64,000 bases of DNA from Sneathiella aquimaris (GCF_026409565.1 NZ_CP112881.1:3107501-3171500), one strand, 5' to 3'. Shown: positions 1 to 9,434, counted from the stretch's first letter. Made by a program: numbers and translations. Notes: generated from the letters alone by a model not told the origin.

Positions 1-164
1 ATGAACTTCAAAATGGGTTTTAGGTTCGGACAATGTTATCTCCGCCGAATACTTAGTACTATTACATCTACTCGGAAGCTATCATTACACTCTTAACAAA
101 CTACAAATATTTGAATATTCCTCATATAAGCACACCCGGAGGATCAATTGAAACAAGAAGCAGA

Positions 165-977
165 TTAATCTGGCACATGTTGCAATAAGCGGGCGCCAAT
201 ACGAACAGGTTCTATTCGCGTTGTAAAACCCGTCTTATCATCGGTTTCAATATAGATTCCACAAAGCGTGCCAGGCCCCAAAGCTGGCGTGAAACGGCTG
301 GACGGTATTTTCCGGGTAAACCGCCGGATTGGCTCTTCTTTTTCCATGCCGATGACAGAGTTGTAATCCCCGCACATTCCCGCGTCTGTCTGATATCCGG
401 TTCCGCCCGGCAGAATTTGTGTATCAGCTGTCGGCACATGTGAATGACTTCCAACTACAGCTGAAACCCGTCCATCACAAAAATGCCCCAGAGCCATTTT
501 TTCAGAGGTCGCCTCACCATGTACATCAATCAAAATGAAATCATATTTTTGCGCCAGACGACCGGATTTCAAAATTTTATCAACAGCTGCAAAAGGATCG
601 TCCAGCGGGTCCATAAATACACGCCCCATCACCTGCACTACCAACACTGTTTTGCCAGCACGGGTTTTAAATGCTGACGCTCCCCGCCCAGGGGTTCCTT
701 CCGGGTAGTTAATTGGACGGATAAGCCGGGCATCTTCAGACATATAGGACATGATATCCTTCTGATCGAAGCTGTGATTACCAAGAACAATACAGTCCGC
801 CCCAGCCTCATAAAAACCGGCGCAGATTTTTTCGGTTATACCAAATCCTGATGCCGCATTTTCTCCGTTTACAACGACAAAGTCGAGAGCCAACTGTTTC
901 CTCAGCGTTGGCAAATGCTCTGAGATCGAATCACGACCAGAACGACCAACAACATCACCGCAATACAACAATTTCAC
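165..977 (-). CDS. YmdB-family metallophosphoesterase (TIGR00282-like)
   Basis: A 270-residue calcineurin-like phosphoesterase of the YmdB type, a cytosolic family with 2',3'-cyclic-nucleotide phosphodiesterase activity in characterised members. Metal-ligand motifs in order are GDVVG (D8), NGEN (37-40), GNH (66-68), DVHGE (151-155) and GSHSH (176-180), so the active site looks intact. I start it at the GTG at 977, which gives VKLLYCGD, the family's usual N-terminus. A longer frame to 1013 adds 12 unlikely residues. The GTG overlaps the TGA of the upstream cyclo-ligase gene (974-977), implying translational coupling. The true substrate is unknown. Confidence 0.9.
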   Translation of the reverse strand: MKLLYCGDVVGRSGRDSISEHLPTLRKQLALDFVVVNGENAASGFGITEKICAGFYEAGADCIVLGNHSFDQKDIMSYMSEDARLIRPINYPEGTPGRGASAFKTRAGKTVLVVQVMGRVFMDPLDDPFAAVDKILKSGRLAQKYDFILIDVHGEATSEKMALGHFCDGRVSAVVGSHSHVPTADTQILPGGTGYQTDAGMCGDYNSVIGMEKEEPIRRFTRKIPSSRFTPALGPGTLCGIYIETDDKTGFTTRIEPVRIGARLLQHVPD

Positions 978-1570
978 GTGAACTTCCTTGCTTCTTTTTC
1001 GGTCACAACCCAATCCAAGGGTTGATCAAATTTGTCTGTGGGGAGGTTTTCCACCTCTTGCCCGGCATAAGCATATCCAACAGCGAGACAGTGTCCGGCG
1101 CCCCGCAGCTGCGCCAGTGTCCGATCGTAAAACCCACCGCCATATCCCAAACGATAGCCTGTGCGATCAAAGCCGAGCAACGGCACAACCAGAATATCGG
1201 GGATCACGATCTTTGCGGAAGCGACAGGAACAGGAATATCCATCACACCCTTTTCCAGAACATCATCCTTATGCCATTGCCTGAAAACCAGCGGCTGCGC
1301 TATCGCTTCCACGACGGGAAGCGCGCAGATACATCCCCCATCAAGCAATGGATCGACCAGAGGGGATACATCAATCTCGCTTCCGATCGGCCAATATAAT
1401 GAGACGACCGTTCCTTTTTTTAGGGGAATGCTATCAAGAAAATGTCGGGCAGCCGAAACACCTAGCCTTGTGCGGTGCAACTGTTTACGCAATGCAGAGG
1501 CTGCTTTTCGAGCAGATTTTTTTTCAAGAGCGACCGTATTCAACACGTAGCCCCACTCTGGATCAGGCAA
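974..1570 (-). CDS. 5-formyltetrahydrofolate cyclo-ligase
   Basis: Converts 5-formyl-THF to 5,10-methenyl-THF using ATP, recycling folate in the cytosol. The 198-residue protein has the N-terminal basic segment RKAASALRK (21-29) and the family's glycine-rich signature LGYGGGFYDR (141-150). The frame opens with TTG at 1570. An alternative is the GTG at codon 9, just after a GGGG stretch; no ATG is available, so the start is uncertain. It lies downstream of zapA and a 6S RNA, the order conserved in many proteobacteria, where 6S and this gene (ygfA/fau) are often cotranscribed. It overlaps the phosphoesterase gene by 4 nt. Confidence 0.92.
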   Translation of the reverse strand: MPDPEWGYVLNTVALEKKSARKAASALRKQLHRTRLGVSAARHFLDSIPLKKGTVVSLYWPIGSEIDVSPLVDPLLDGGCICALPVVEAIAQPLVFRQWHKDDVLEKGVMDIPVPVASAKIVIPDILVVPLLGFDRTGYRLGYGGGFYDRTLAQLRGAGHCLAVGYAYAGQEVENLPTDKFDQPLDWVVTEKEARKFT

Positions 1571-1602
1571 ACAAAAAAGGATCCGATATCTAAAAAATTA
1601 GG

Positions 1603-1760
1603 GTTGCACCACCATAGCCGTCGAACGAATGAAATCTCTGTGGCCTGACAAGTCAGGTGGGAGCCGATATAATAGGACCACGGTCCAGTCAGGGATTAGC
1701 CCCCAGGATTTCGGTATTGGCCCCAGGATATCTAAGAACTAACGCACAAGGCAGTGCAAC
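1603..1760 (-). ncRNA. ssrS: 6S RNA (RNA polymerase-binding regulatory RNA)
   Basis: The gap between zapA and the 5-FCL gene is where 6S RNA sits in proteobacteria. Read on the minus strand, GTTGCACTGCC (from 1760) pairs with GGTGGTGCAAC (ending at 1603): 11 bp including two G-U wobbles, enclosing about 158 nt, close to the usual 6S size. An apical GGACCGTGGTCC hairpin (1675-1686) lies almost exactly at the midpoint, as expected of the rod-shaped fold with a central bubble. A U-rich stretch (AATTTTTTAG) follows the 3' arm. Ends are set by the closing stem; the mature termini may extend a few bases. Family assignment rests on position, size and fold. Confidence 0.75.
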
Positions 1761-1770
1761 TGAAGTCTAT

Positions 1771-2079
1771 TTAGGCAGTTTCTAACTGAAGTGCAATAGT
1801 TTCCAGTTTCTCAGCCCACTCTTCCAACTTATCTTCTGCGGTATTTTCCGCACTATCTTTCAGTTTATCGATACTTTCGTAGGCCTGAGATAAATCATCA
1901 GCGATCAACAAAGAAGCCATGAGAAGCAACTGTGTTTCCGTCGCATTTGCGATTGAATTGCTTAGATCCTGGACTTTCTTGTCCACAAACTCAGCCAGGT
2001 ATTTAAGATGATCTTCTTCACCATCACCACAAACAATGGGGTAAGGCCGCCCATTTACCTTTACTGTCACCGAAGCCAT
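1771..2079 (-). CDS. zapA: cell division protein ZapA
   Basis: A 102-residue ZapA-like protein that would bind FtsZ and promote bundling of Z-ring filaments. The N-terminal half (MASVTVKVNGRPYPI, then a GEEDHLKYLAEFVDKK segment) matches the ZapA globular domain. The C-terminal half is a predicted coiled coil ending LETIALQLETA. The ATG at 2079 has a GGAG ribosome site 8 nt upstream. It follows the coiled-coil gene by 5 nt and precedes the 6S RNA, so the two division-related genes probably share one transcript that continues toward 6S RNA and 5-FCL. Confidence 0.88.
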   Translation of the reverse strand: MASVTVKVNGRPYPIVCGDGEEDHLKYLAEFVDKKVQDLSNSIANATETQLLLMASLLIADDLSQAYESIDKLKDSAENTAEDKLEEWAEKLETIALQLETA

Positions 2080-2084
2080 GTCAT

Positions 2085-2435
2085 CTACTCCAGAATTGCG
2101 CCGATATCATCTATTGTCTTGTCCAGTCGACCTGAGACAATATCCGTACGCTGCTTTAGCGCCTGATATCGCTCCGTCAAATCACTGATTTCCCTTCGAA
2201 GAGACGCATTTTCCGACCGCAGGCTTTCCAGCTCTGCATCCTGATCAGAACGTCCCCGCATATCCAGCAACCCTTGAGCGGGTTTGTCAGACAATGTTTC
2301 TGCAGCTTTTTCCAGCCTCTGAAGCGCTGCCTCAATTCTCGATTCGGTAATCTCTTCACCCCTTATTCTGGAATTCCCCTGCTGATGCAAGAAGCGTGCG
2401 ACAGTTTTCCCGAAAACAATACGACCCCAGGACAA
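2085..2435 (-). CDS. DUF4164-like coiled-coil protein upstream of zapA
   Basis: A short, mostly alpha-helical protein. From about residue 29 (ITESRIEAALQRLEKAAETL) to the end it is a charged coiled coil of the kind found immediately upstream of zapA in alphaproteobacteria, often labelled DUF4164; function unknown, presumably division-related. The start is doubtful. The longest frame begins at TTG 2435, whose GGAGG is only 1 nt away, too close to work. The conserved part begins at an ATT codon (2349-2351) preceded by AAGGGGTGAAGAG, a much better ribosome site, so the true protein may be 88 residues with a rare start codon. Confidence 0.7.
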   Translation of the reverse strand: MSWGRIVFGKTVARFLHQQGNSRIRGEEITESRIEAALQRLEKAAETLSDKPAQGLLDMRGRSDQDAELESLRSENASLRREISDLTERYQALKQRTDIVSGRLDKTIDDIGAILE

Positions 2436-2584
2436 CCTCCGTCAACCTCTGTTGGAAATTGGTCATTCCGCACAGAATATACAATTTTCATGTACAAAAG
2501 ATGAACTAAGCGGTTGACGTGCGCGCCCATGAACGGCATCTTCGCCTCGATTCCAGAACTGGTCTGCATGGCATTTTCTGAGGT

Positions 2585-2612
2585 TTGACATGCCTTTTTT
2601 CACAGGTACAAA
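2585..2612 (+). promoter_or_regulatory. candidate sigma70 promoter for tkt operon
   Basis: TTGACA (2585-2590) and TACAAA (2607-2612) are separated by 16 nt, a good -35 and a fair -10 element. It would leave a leader of about 125 nt before tkt. Found by eye in the 300-nt divergent gap (2436-2735); nothing else was recognised there. Confidence 0.4.
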
Positions 2613-2741
2613 TCAGAGTATCATGTAGATTGGATACCGAAATGTGACCCGCTACGGGCGCTGGCGTCTGAGACGATTTACAGCTGTAGAACGCTTTGAA
2701 TAGGGTTTTCGCTGCGAATACTGTACTTTCTGCCGGTGGAT

Positions 2742-4760
2742 ATGAATGAGTCAAATATGAACGATAGTGGCGCCAATACTTCGCCTTCTGCCTCCAAATT
2801 TATCGAAATGGCAAATGCAATTCGTGCACTTTCCATGGATGCAGTCCAACAAGCTAATTCAGGACATCCAGGCATGCCGATGGGTATGGCGGATGTTGCA
2901 ACTGTCCTGTTTTCAAAATTCCTGAAATTTGATCCGTCCAAGCCGAACTGGCCTGATAGAGACAGATTTGTTCTCTCGGCTGGCCACGGCTCAATGCTGC
3001 TTTATTCCCTGCTACACCTCACAGGGTACAAGGATATGAGCCTGGAAGAGATCAAAAACTTCCGGCAACTTGGATCGAAAACAGCCGGGCATCCCGAATA
3101 TGGCCACGCCGATGGTATTGAAACCACGACAGGTCCTCTTGGTCAGGGCCTGGCAACAGCGGTTGGTATGGCGCTTGCCGAAAAAATGCAGGCCGCTCGC
3201 TTCAAGGATATTGTCGACCATCATACCTATGTCATTGCGGGTGATGGCTGCCTGATGGAAGGTATCAGTCACGAAGCCGCGTCTTTCGCAGGCCATCTTG
3301 GGCTGGAAAAACTGATTGTTCTTTGGGATGACAATGAAATCAGTATCGACGGAAAAACGGATCTGGCTGTATCAGACAACCAGCTAAAACGCTTTGATGC
3401 GTTGGGTTGGGACACACAAACGATTGACGGGCACGACCCGGACGCGATTGAAACAGCAATTGCCAAAGCAAAAGAGAGCAACAAACCCTCTCTTATTGCT
3501 TGTAAAACCACCATTGGATACGGCGCTCCGAACAAGCAGGGCACCTCTGGTGTGCATGGCGCGCCCTTGGGTGCAGAAGAAATTGCTCTTGCCCGAAAAG
3601 AACTGAATTGGCCGCACGCACCTTTTGAGATTCCAGCAACAATCCGGGATCGCTGGCGTGCTGTTGGCACCAAAGGGGCTCGCATCTCCTCTGCTTGGGA
3701 AAAAACCTTCGACGCCCTCAGTACAGATGAGAAATCTGCGTTTGAAACATCGTTGTCTGGCGAGCTTCCATCCAGCCTTGATGACGCTATGCTGGCCTAT
3801 AAAAAACAACTGACCGAAGATGCGCCAGGGTGGGCTAGCCGGAAAGCCAGTCAGGAAGCTCTCAATATTATCAATGAGCATGTCTCGACGACAATTGGGG
3901 GTTCCGCTGATCTGACCGGATCAAATCTGACAAAAACGTCTCATTTGGACCCTGTAACGCCAGAGGACTTCTCTGGCCGCTACGTCTATTACGGCGTCCG
4001 TGAATTTGGAATGTCCGCAATCATGAACGGCATGGCCCTGCATAAAGGGTTCATTCCATACGGTGGTACCTTCATGGTCTTTACTGATTATGCGCGCCCC
4101 GCAATCCGCCTTTCCGCCTTGATGGAGCAGCGCGTCATCTATGTTATGACCCACGATTCCATTGGGCTTGGTGAAGACGGCCCAACACACCAGCCTGTTG
4201 AGCATCTTGCGTCCTTGCGGGCCATGCCAAACGTGAATGTCTTCCGTCCAGCCGATGCCGTCGAAACTGCGGAATGCTGGGAAGTTGCATTAAAATCCAA
4301 AAAGACACCATCTGTTCTGTCTTTGAGCCGTCAGGGTCTTCCGCTGGTGAGAAACGATTACACGTCTGAGAATCTTTCTGCAAAAGGCGCGTATGAACTG
4401 TCTGCTGCCAATATAGATGCACAAGTAACTCTGTTGGCCACTGGCTCAGAAGTCGGAATTGCACTCGACGCACAAAAAGCCCTTGAAGCAGAAGGCATTG
4501 GCACACGGGTTGTATCGGTTCCCTGTACCGATCTGTTTGATGCGCAGTCCCAGAGCTATCAGACGGAAACGCTGGGCCCCGGCACTGTCAAGGTTGCCAT
4601 TGAAGCCGCTAGCTCATACGGTTGGTCTCGCTATATCGGTCGTGAAGGTGAGTTTGTAGGTCTCGATAGTTTTGGTGCCTCGGCCCCTGCTGGAGATTTG
4701 TACAAGCATTTCAACATTACGAGCGAAGCCGTTGTGGAAGCGGCAAAAAAACAGCTTTGA
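2742..4760 (+). CDS. tkt: transketolase
   Basis: Thiamine-diphosphate enzyme moving two-carbon units between sugar phosphates in the non-oxidative pentose phosphate pathway. The roughly 670-residue length is normal. Visible are SGHPGMPMG near the N-terminus, GPLGQG, and the ThDP/Mg motif GDGCLMEG followed by the DDNEISIDG segment, then a pyrimidine domain ([24 protein letters not shown]) and the C-terminal domain. I chose ATG 2742; GTG 2736 and ATG 2757 are also possible, and the first dozen residues are not conserved. It is first in a same-strand run with gap, pgk and fba, spaced 54, 26 and 20 nt. Confidence 0.96.
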   Translation: MNESNMNDSGANTSPSASKFIEMANAIRALSMDAVQQANSGHPGMPMGMADVATVLFSKFLKFDPSKPNWPDRDRFVLSAGHGSMLLYSLLHLTGYKDMSLEEIKNFRQLGSKTAGHPEYGHADGIETTTGPLGQGLATAVGMALAEKMQAARFKDIVDHHTYVIAGDGCLMEGISHEAASFAGHLGLEKLIVLWDDNEISIDGKTDLAVSDNQLKRFDALGWDTQTIDGHDPDAIETAIAKAKESNKPSLIACKTTIGYGAPNKQGTSGVHGAPLGAEEIALARKELNWPHAPFEIPATIRDRWRAVGTKGARISSAWEKTFDALSTDEKSAFETSLSGELPSSLDDAMLAYKKQLTEDAPGWASRKASQEALNIINEHVSTTIGGSADLTGSNLTKTSHLDPVTPEDFSGRYVYYGVREFGMSAIMNGMALHKGFIPYGGTFMVFTDYARPAIRLSALMEQRVIYVMTHDSIGLGEDGPTHQPVEHLASLRAMPNVNVFRPADAVETAECWEVALKSKKTPSVLSLSRQGLPLVRNDYTSENLSAKGAYELSAANIDAQVTLLATGSEVGIALDAQKALEAEGIGTRVVSVPCTDLFDAQSQSYQTETLGPGTVKVAIEAASSYGWSRYIGREGEFVGLDSFGASAPAGDLYKHFNITSEAVVEAAKKQL

Positions 4761-4814
4761 TGATAACCGGGCGGGTTTTTCCGACCGTTTCTGTTTACAG
4801 GAGTGTATGACAAG

Positions 4815-5822
4815 ATGACTGTTCGTGTTGCAATTAACGGGTTTGGACGTATTGGCCGAAACGTCCTTCGTGCAATCTATGAGTCGGGTCGCACGGATAT
4901 CGAGGTTGTCGGGATCAACGATCTCGGTTCTGTTAGCTCCAATGCGCATTTGTTAAAATATGACAGTGTGCATGGCCGTTTTCCTGGCGACGTAACAGTC
5001 ACCGAAGACAGCATGGATTTGGGGCGCGGTCCTATCCGGGTTACCTCAGAGCGCAATCCCGCCGATTTGCCGTGGGGTGAATTGGATGTTGATGTTGCCT
5101 TCGAATGCACCGGTATTTTCACCCATGCAGATAAAGCAAAGGCCCACCTGGAAGCCGGCGCGAAAAAAGTGTTGATTTCAGCCCCAGGCACTGAGGTGGA
5201 TTTGACCGTCGTGTATGGTGTGAACCATGATAAACTGGAAGCCGGGCACAAGATTGTTTCCAACGCGTCCTGCACAACCAACTGCCTTGCGCCTGTTGCC
5301 CAGGTCCTGAATGACACCGTTGGCATCGCCCACGGTTTCATGACAACTGTGCATGCTTATACAGGCGATCAGCCCGTTTTGGACACGTTACACGGTGATA
5401 TGCGCCGGGCACGGGCCGCTGCCATGTCAATTATTCCCACATCGACAGGAGCCGCGAAGGCGGTTGGTCTGGTGCTTCCAGAACTTGCAGGAAAACTTGA
5501 CGGCACATCCGTTCGGGTGCCCACGCCAAACGTTTCCATGATTGACCTGACTTTTGTTGCGAAACGCTCAACAACCGCCCAGGAAATCAATGAGGCTGTT
5601 CTTGAAGCTGCAAACGGACGCCTCAAGGGCATTCTAAACGCAAATGATGAACCGCTTGTATCGATTGACTTCAACCACAATCCAGCCAGCTCTTCGTTTG
5701 ACCTAACCCAAACGCAGGTCATTGAAGGCACGTTCGTTCGCGTTCTAAGCTGGTATGACAATGAATGGGGTTTTTCAAACCGTATGAGCGACACGGCTCT
5801 GCTTATGGCAAATCTCGGATAA
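4815..5822 (+). CDS. gap: type I glyceraldehyde-3-phosphate dehydrogenase
   Basis: Catalyses the reversible oxidative phosphorylation of glyceraldehyde 3-phosphate. The 335-residue protein has the Rossmann motif NGFGRIGR (8-15), the cofactor-binding acidic residue in GIND (D36), the catalytic Cys153 in SNASCTTNC and the assisting His180 in [11 protein letters not shown] prefer ATG 4815, which gives [11 protein letters not shown] and has a GGAG sequence at suitable distance; a GTG at 4803 would add MYDK. Position between tkt and pgk suggests a gluconeogenic/pentose-phosphate operon. No RuBisCO or phosphoribulokinase gene is present in the window to suggest a Calvin cycle. Confidence 0.96.
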   Translation: MTVRVAINGFGRIGRNVLRAIYESGRTDIEVVGINDLGSVSSNAHLLKYDSVHGRFPGDVTVTEDSMDLGRGPIRVTSERNPADLPWGELDVDVAFECTGIFTHADKAKAHLEAGAKKVLISAPGTEVDLTVVYGVNHDKLEAGHKIVSNASCTTNCLAPVAQVLNDTVGIAHGFMTTVHAYTGDQPVLDTLHGDMRRARAAAMSIIPTSTGAAKAVGLVLPELAGKLDGTSVRVPTPNVSMIDLTFVAKRSTTAQEINEAVLEAANGRLKGILNANDEPLVSIDFNHNPASSSFDLTQTQVIEGTFVRVLSWYDNEWGFSNRMSDTALLMANLG

Positions 5823-5848
5823 TTCAAAGGATAGTGGAGTACACTTAA

Positions 5849-7045
5849 ATGACAGCATACCAGACGCTTGATCAACTAGAGGCGAATGGAAAAACTGTTC
5901 TGGTTCGTGTGGATCTGAACGTTCCCATGAGCGACGGTAAAGTATCTGATTTTACCCGTATTGACAGAGTGGCTCCAACTATCAAGGAACTTACTGAAAA
6001 GGGCGCGAGGGTCGTCCTTCTCAGTCATTTTGGCCGCCCGAAAGGCCAAATTGTTCCCGACATGTCATTGGAACCGGTTGCCCATGTGATGTCAGAAAGA
6101 CTAGGAATAGAAATTAATTTCGTTAATACCTGTGTGGGCAATGAAGCGATCGATGCCGTTCGCTCAACCGGTAACGCAGGTGTGATCTTGATGGAAAATG
6201 TTCGCTTCTTTGCAGGAGAGGAACAAAATAATGCTGATTTTGCAGCTTCCCTCGCGGCCCTTGGCGATATCTATGTTAATGACGCCTTTTCGTGTTCTCA
6301 CCGGGCTCATGCCTCGACTGAGGCCATAGCGCGTTTACTACCAGCCTATGCTGGCCGAAACATGGAAGCCGAATTAACGGCCCTTTCAGCGGCACTTGAA
6401 GTTCCGGCCCGGCCCGTAATGGCCATAGTGGGCGGTGCAAAAATCTCGACAAAACTGGACTTACTTTTTAATCTGATTGAAAAGGTCGACAATCTTGTGA
6501 TCGGCGGCGGAATGGCGAATACGTTCCTGAACGCAAAAGGTGTCGATGTTGGTGCGTCTCTGTGTGAACATGATCTTGCGGACACGGCCAATGAGATCCT
6601 TGCGAAAGCTGAAGCCGTTGGGTGCGACATTATCTTGCCCGAGGATGGCGTTTTGGCAAAAGAGTTCAAAGAGCATGCAAAAAACCGGACAGCAAATGTC
6701 CTGGAAGTCGACGCCGAGGAAATGATCCTTGATGCGGGGCCTGCGACTGTCTCGCATATCTGCTCACGTTTGGCCGATTGCAAAACCCTGATTTGGAATG
6801 GCCCGCTTGGCGCCTTTGAAATCGAACCATTTGGCACGGGAACCTTTGCCGTTGCGGAAGTCGCCAAACGGCAGACACAAAATAATAAACTGGTATCTGT
6901 TGCGGGTGGTGGGGACACCGTCGCCGCCCTCTCCAGGGCGGATGTCACCGATAGCTTTACTTATATTTCAACGGCCGGCGGTGCCTTCCTGGAATGGATG
7001 GAAGGAAAAGATCTGCCTGGCGTCAAAGCGCTGATGGCGCAGTAA
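5849..7045 (+). CDS. pgk: phosphoglycerate kinase
   Basis: Transfers phosphate between 1,3-bisphosphoglycerate and ADP in glycolysis/gluconeogenesis. The 398 residues show the N-domain substrate motif VDLNVPMSDGKVSD with TRID, the LLSHFGRPKG segment, the basic patch SCSHRAHAS, the hinge region with VGGAKISTKLDLL and the C-terminal nucleotide-binding GGGDTVAAL. The ATG at 5849 follows a GGATAGTGGAG ribosome site. It is 26 nt after gap and 20 nt before fba, so one transcript is likely. Confidence 0.96.
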   Translation: MTAYQTLDQLEANGKTVLVRVDLNVPMSDGKVSDFTRIDRVAPTIKELTEKGARVVLLSHFGRPKGQIVPDMSLEPVAHVMSERLGIEINFVNTCVGNEAIDAVRSTGNAGVILMENVRFFAGEEQNNADFAASLAALGDIYVNDAFSCSHRAHASTEAIARLLPAYAGRNMEAELTALSAALEVPARPVMAIVGGAKISTKLDLLFNLIEKVDNLVIGGGMANTFLNAKGVDVGASLCEHDLADTANEILAKAEAVGCDIILPEDGVLAKEFKEHAKNRTANVLEVDAEEMILDAGPATVSHICSRLADCKTLIWNGPLGAFEIEPFGTGTFAVAEVAKRQTQNNKLVSVAGGGDTVAALSRADVTDSFTYISTAGGAFLEWMEGKDLPGVKALMAQ

Positions 7046-7065
7046 ATTTTAAAAGGACTGGATGA

Positions 7066-8076
7066 ATGACTGAAATCCTAATGGAAGATTTGGCCCTCCA
7101 ACTGGTCGAACGCAGCAAAGGTATTCTTGCCGCGGATGAAAGTACAGGAACCATCAAAAAACGGTTTGACACGATCGGTGTTGAAAACACTGAGGAAAAT
7201 CGCCGTGATTACCGGGAAATGTTATTCACGGCTAAGGGTGTTTCCGACTATATCAGCGGCGCCATCCTGTATGACGAAACATTGCGACAACAAGCAAGTG
7301 ACGGACGCTCTATCCCTCAACTTCTTGAAGAGCAAGGCATCATTCCGGGTATCAAAGTTGATATGGGTGCCAAGCCGCTGGCGTTTTCCGATGGTGAAAA
7401 AGTTACCGAAGGCTTGGATGGCTTGCGGGAAAGATTGGCCGATTATTACCAACTTGGCGCCCGTTTTGCCAAATGGCGCGCTGTTATTGAAATCAATGAC
7501 GGGCTTCCCAGCACATATTGTATTGAAACGAATGCTCATGCTTTGGCACGATACGCCGCCCTGTGCCAGGAGGCCAATATCGTCCCGATCGTCGAGCCAG
7601 AAGTATTGATGGATGGATTTCACTCAATTGACGAATGTTATGCAGTGACAGAAACCGCCCTTAAATCAGTTTTCGACGAATTGTATAAGCAGCGGGTTGT
7701 ACTTGAACAAATGCTTCTTAAGCCGAACATGATTGTATCCGGCCTGCAATGCCCCGAGCAGGCGGAGGAAGATGAAGTCAGTGCCAAAACAATTTATTGC
7801 TTTGAACAAACCGTTCCCGCTTCAGTTCCCGGTATCGTCTTCCTGTCAGGCGGTCAATCCGAAGAGCAGGCAACAGCAAACCTCAATAAGATCAATCAAT
7901 CCGGTTCGCATCCATGGGAGCTGAGTTACTCTTTTGGGCGTGCCTTGCAAACATCTGCACTATCAACCTGGCAGGGTAAAAAAGAAAATGTAGACGCCGC
8001 TCAGGCCGCGTTTATCAAGCGATGCAAATTAACCAGCCTGGCAAGAGACGGCGAGCTTTCTGAAGAAACCAACTGA
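7066..8076 (+). CDS. class I fructose-bisphosphate aldolase
   Basis: Schiff-base aldolase cleaving fructose 1,6-bisphosphate. The 336-residue protein belongs to the eukaryote-like class I family: LAADESTGTIKKRF (21-34), AKWRAVI with the catalytic Lys136, and LLKPNM with the Schiff-base Lys219. It carries none of the zinc ligands expected of class II enzymes, which many bacteria use. It is last in the tkt-gap-pgk operon and is followed by a 13-bp terminator. The gene symbol is left blank because fba and fbaB are used inconsistently for this family. Confidence 0.94.
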   Translation: MTEILMEDLALQLVERSKGILAADESTGTIKKRFDTIGVENTEENRRDYREMLFTAKGVSDYISGAILYDETLRQQASDGRSIPQLLEEQGIIPGIKVDMGAKPLAFSDGEKVTEGLDGLRERLADYYQLGARFAKWRAVIEINDGLPSTYCIETNAHALARYAALCQEANIVPIVEPEVLMDGFHSIDECYAVTETALKSVFDELYKQRVVLEQMLLKPNMIVSGLQCPEQAEEDEVSAKTIYCFEQTVPASVPGIVFLSGGQSEEQATANLNKINQSGSHPWELSYSFGRALQTSALSTWQGKKENVDAAQAAFIKRCKLTSLARDGELSEETN

Positions 8077-8106
8077 TTGAGCCTTGTTGATGAGCAAGCT
8101 TTATTC

Positions 8107-8138
8107 GATCAGGCCTGTACTCTGTTACAGGCCTGATC
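8107..8138 (+). terminator. rho-independent terminator of tkt-gap-pgk-fba
   Basis: Perfect 13-bp inverted repeat GATCAGGCCTGTA / TACAGGCCTGATC with loop CTCTGT, followed by TATTTTAT. It lies 31 nt after the aldolase stop codon and ends the operon before thiE. Confidence 0.85.
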
Positions 8139-8169
8139 TATTTTATAACAAAGCAAACGGAGCAAGATC

Positions 8170-8811
8170 ATAGAAACAATTCGCCCTCGGCTATACCTGA
8201 TTTCTCCGCCGACAATCGACTTGGACGACTTTGAGAACGCATTTTCAGAGGCCGCGTCCGGTGGGGATATTGCTTGTTTTCAACTTCGTTTAAAAATGGC
8301 GGATAAGGCTGAAATTGCGGCAGCAACCGAACGCCTGATGCCCATCGCAGAACGTTATGGCATTGCGTTTCTGATTAACGACAATCCGGCCCTTGCAAAG
8401 GAACTGGGAACGGACGGGGTGCATATTGGTCAGGAAGATATGCCCTATAATGAAGCCCGGCAGATTGTTGGAGACGACATGATCGTTGGTGTTACCTGCC
8501 ACGACTCACGCCACCTGGCTATGGAAGCTGCGGAACGGGGGGCTGACTATGTTGCCTTCGGGGCTTTTTATCCCACGACAACAAAAGTAGCGAAAACTGC
8601 GGCAGAACCTGAGATTCTGCAATGGTGGACCTCCCTTTGTGAGATCCCCTGTGTTGCGATTGGCGGGATAACTGTTGACAATGCGGTTCCACTCATTAAA
8701 AGCGGGGCAGATTTCCTCGCAATTTCCAGTGGTGTGTGGCAGCATTCTGAAGGCCCGGCCCACGCTGTTGAAGCATTGAACAGGATCATTGATAACCGCT
8801 CGGCAACCTGA
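8170..8811 (+). CDS. thiamine-phosphate synthase (ThiE-like), apparent non-AUG start
   Basis: TIM-barrel enzyme joining HMP-PP and thiazole phosphate in thiamine synthesis. Visible are [23 protein letters not shown] (substrate/phosphate region), a [14 protein letters not shown] segment, the GAFYPTTTK loop and phosphate-binding [10 protein letters not shown]. The first conventional start is TTG 8221, but the frame stays open upstream and encodes the expected first strand [10 protein letters not shown] (from 8182). The ribosome site ACGGAG (8156-8161) fits an ATA codon at 8170 or ATC at 8167; an in-frame stop lies at 8146. I therefore place the start at 8170. TenI-like regulators share this fold, so ThiE versus TenI is not certain. 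Confidence 0.82.
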   Translation: METIRPRLYLISPPTIDLDDFENAFSEAASGGDIACFQLRLKMADKAEIAAATERLMPIAERYGIAFLINDNPALAKELGTDGVHIGQEDMPYNEARQIVGDDMIVGVTCHDSRHLAMEAAERGADYVAFGAFYPTTTKVAKTAAEPEILQWWTSLCEIPCVAIGGITVDNAVPLIKSGADFLAISSGVWQHSEGPAHAVEALNRIIDNRSAT

Positions 8812-8860
8812 TAGGTTCCGCGCCGATATATTTTACGAACGAAATGGACGAAAACCAGTC

Positions 8861-9424
8861 ATGAAGATTAATGGCAATGCAATTCGCCCCGGAAATGTAA
8901 TTGAACATAAAGGTGGCCTCTGGGTCGCTGTCAAAATTCAACATACGCAACCGGGTAAAGGAGGCGCCTATCTGCAGGTTGAACTAAAGAACCTGCGCGA
9001 TGGGACCAAACTCAACGAACGTTTCCGTTCTTCAGAGACAGTGGAAAGAGCGCGGCTTGAGCAAAAAGCCCACCAGTTCCTGTTCGAAGATGGCGATTTG
9101 CTGACTTTCATGGACACCGACACTTACGAGCAGGTCTCCCTTTCAAAGGATCTGGTCGGTGACAAGGCTCAGTTTCTTCAGGACGGCATGTCCATGGAGA
9201 TCGAGTTTTACGAAGATGAACCCCTTAATGTTCTGTTGCCTGAACATATCACTTTGGAAATTTCTGAAACAGAACCAACAGTGAAAGGTCAGACCGCAGC
9301 ATCGTCTTACAAGCCTGCCATTCTGGAAAACGGAATGCGGATTATGGTGCCACCGTTCTGCAGTAGCGGCGAGAAAATCGTCGTAAATACAGAAACATCC
9401 GAATATGCAAAAAGAGCAGAATAG
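8861..9424 (+). CDS. efp: elongation factor P
   Basis: Translation factor relieving ribosome stalling at polyproline. The 187-residue protein begins [18 protein letters not shown] at ATG 8861; an in-frame ATT/ATG-less extension to 8789 overlaps thiE and is rejected. The three-domain EF-P length is normal. Loop tip QPGKGGA carries Lys33, the residue lysinylated by EpmA in many bacteria, rather than the Arg of the EarP type; no modification gene is in the window. The stop codon lies in the loop of a terminator hairpin (9411-9434). Confidence 0.95.
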   Translation: MKINGNAIRPGNVIEHKGGLWVAVKIQHTQPGKGGAYLQVELKNLRDGTKLNERFRSSETVERARLEQKAHQFLFEDGDLLTFMDTDTYEQVSLSKDLVGDKAQFLQDGMSMEIEFYEDEPLNVLLPEHITLEISETEPTVKGQTAASSYKPAILENGMRIMVPPFCSSGEKIVVNTETSEYAKRAE

Positions 9425-9434
9425 ACTGCTCTTT
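9411..9434 (+). terminator. terminator overlapping the efp stop codon
   Basis: AAAGAGCAG (9411-9419) pairs with CTGCTCTTT (9426-9434) around loop AATAGA, followed by further T residues. The efp stop TAG (9422-9424) sits in the loop, so a terminating ribosome would cover the hairpin. Confidence 0.75.

Noticed and set aside
1-164. Possible gene or 5S-like RNA at the left edge
   Set aside because: A GGAGG (138-142) precedes only a seven-codon frame, and no rRNA or tRNA fold was found; nothing can be supported.
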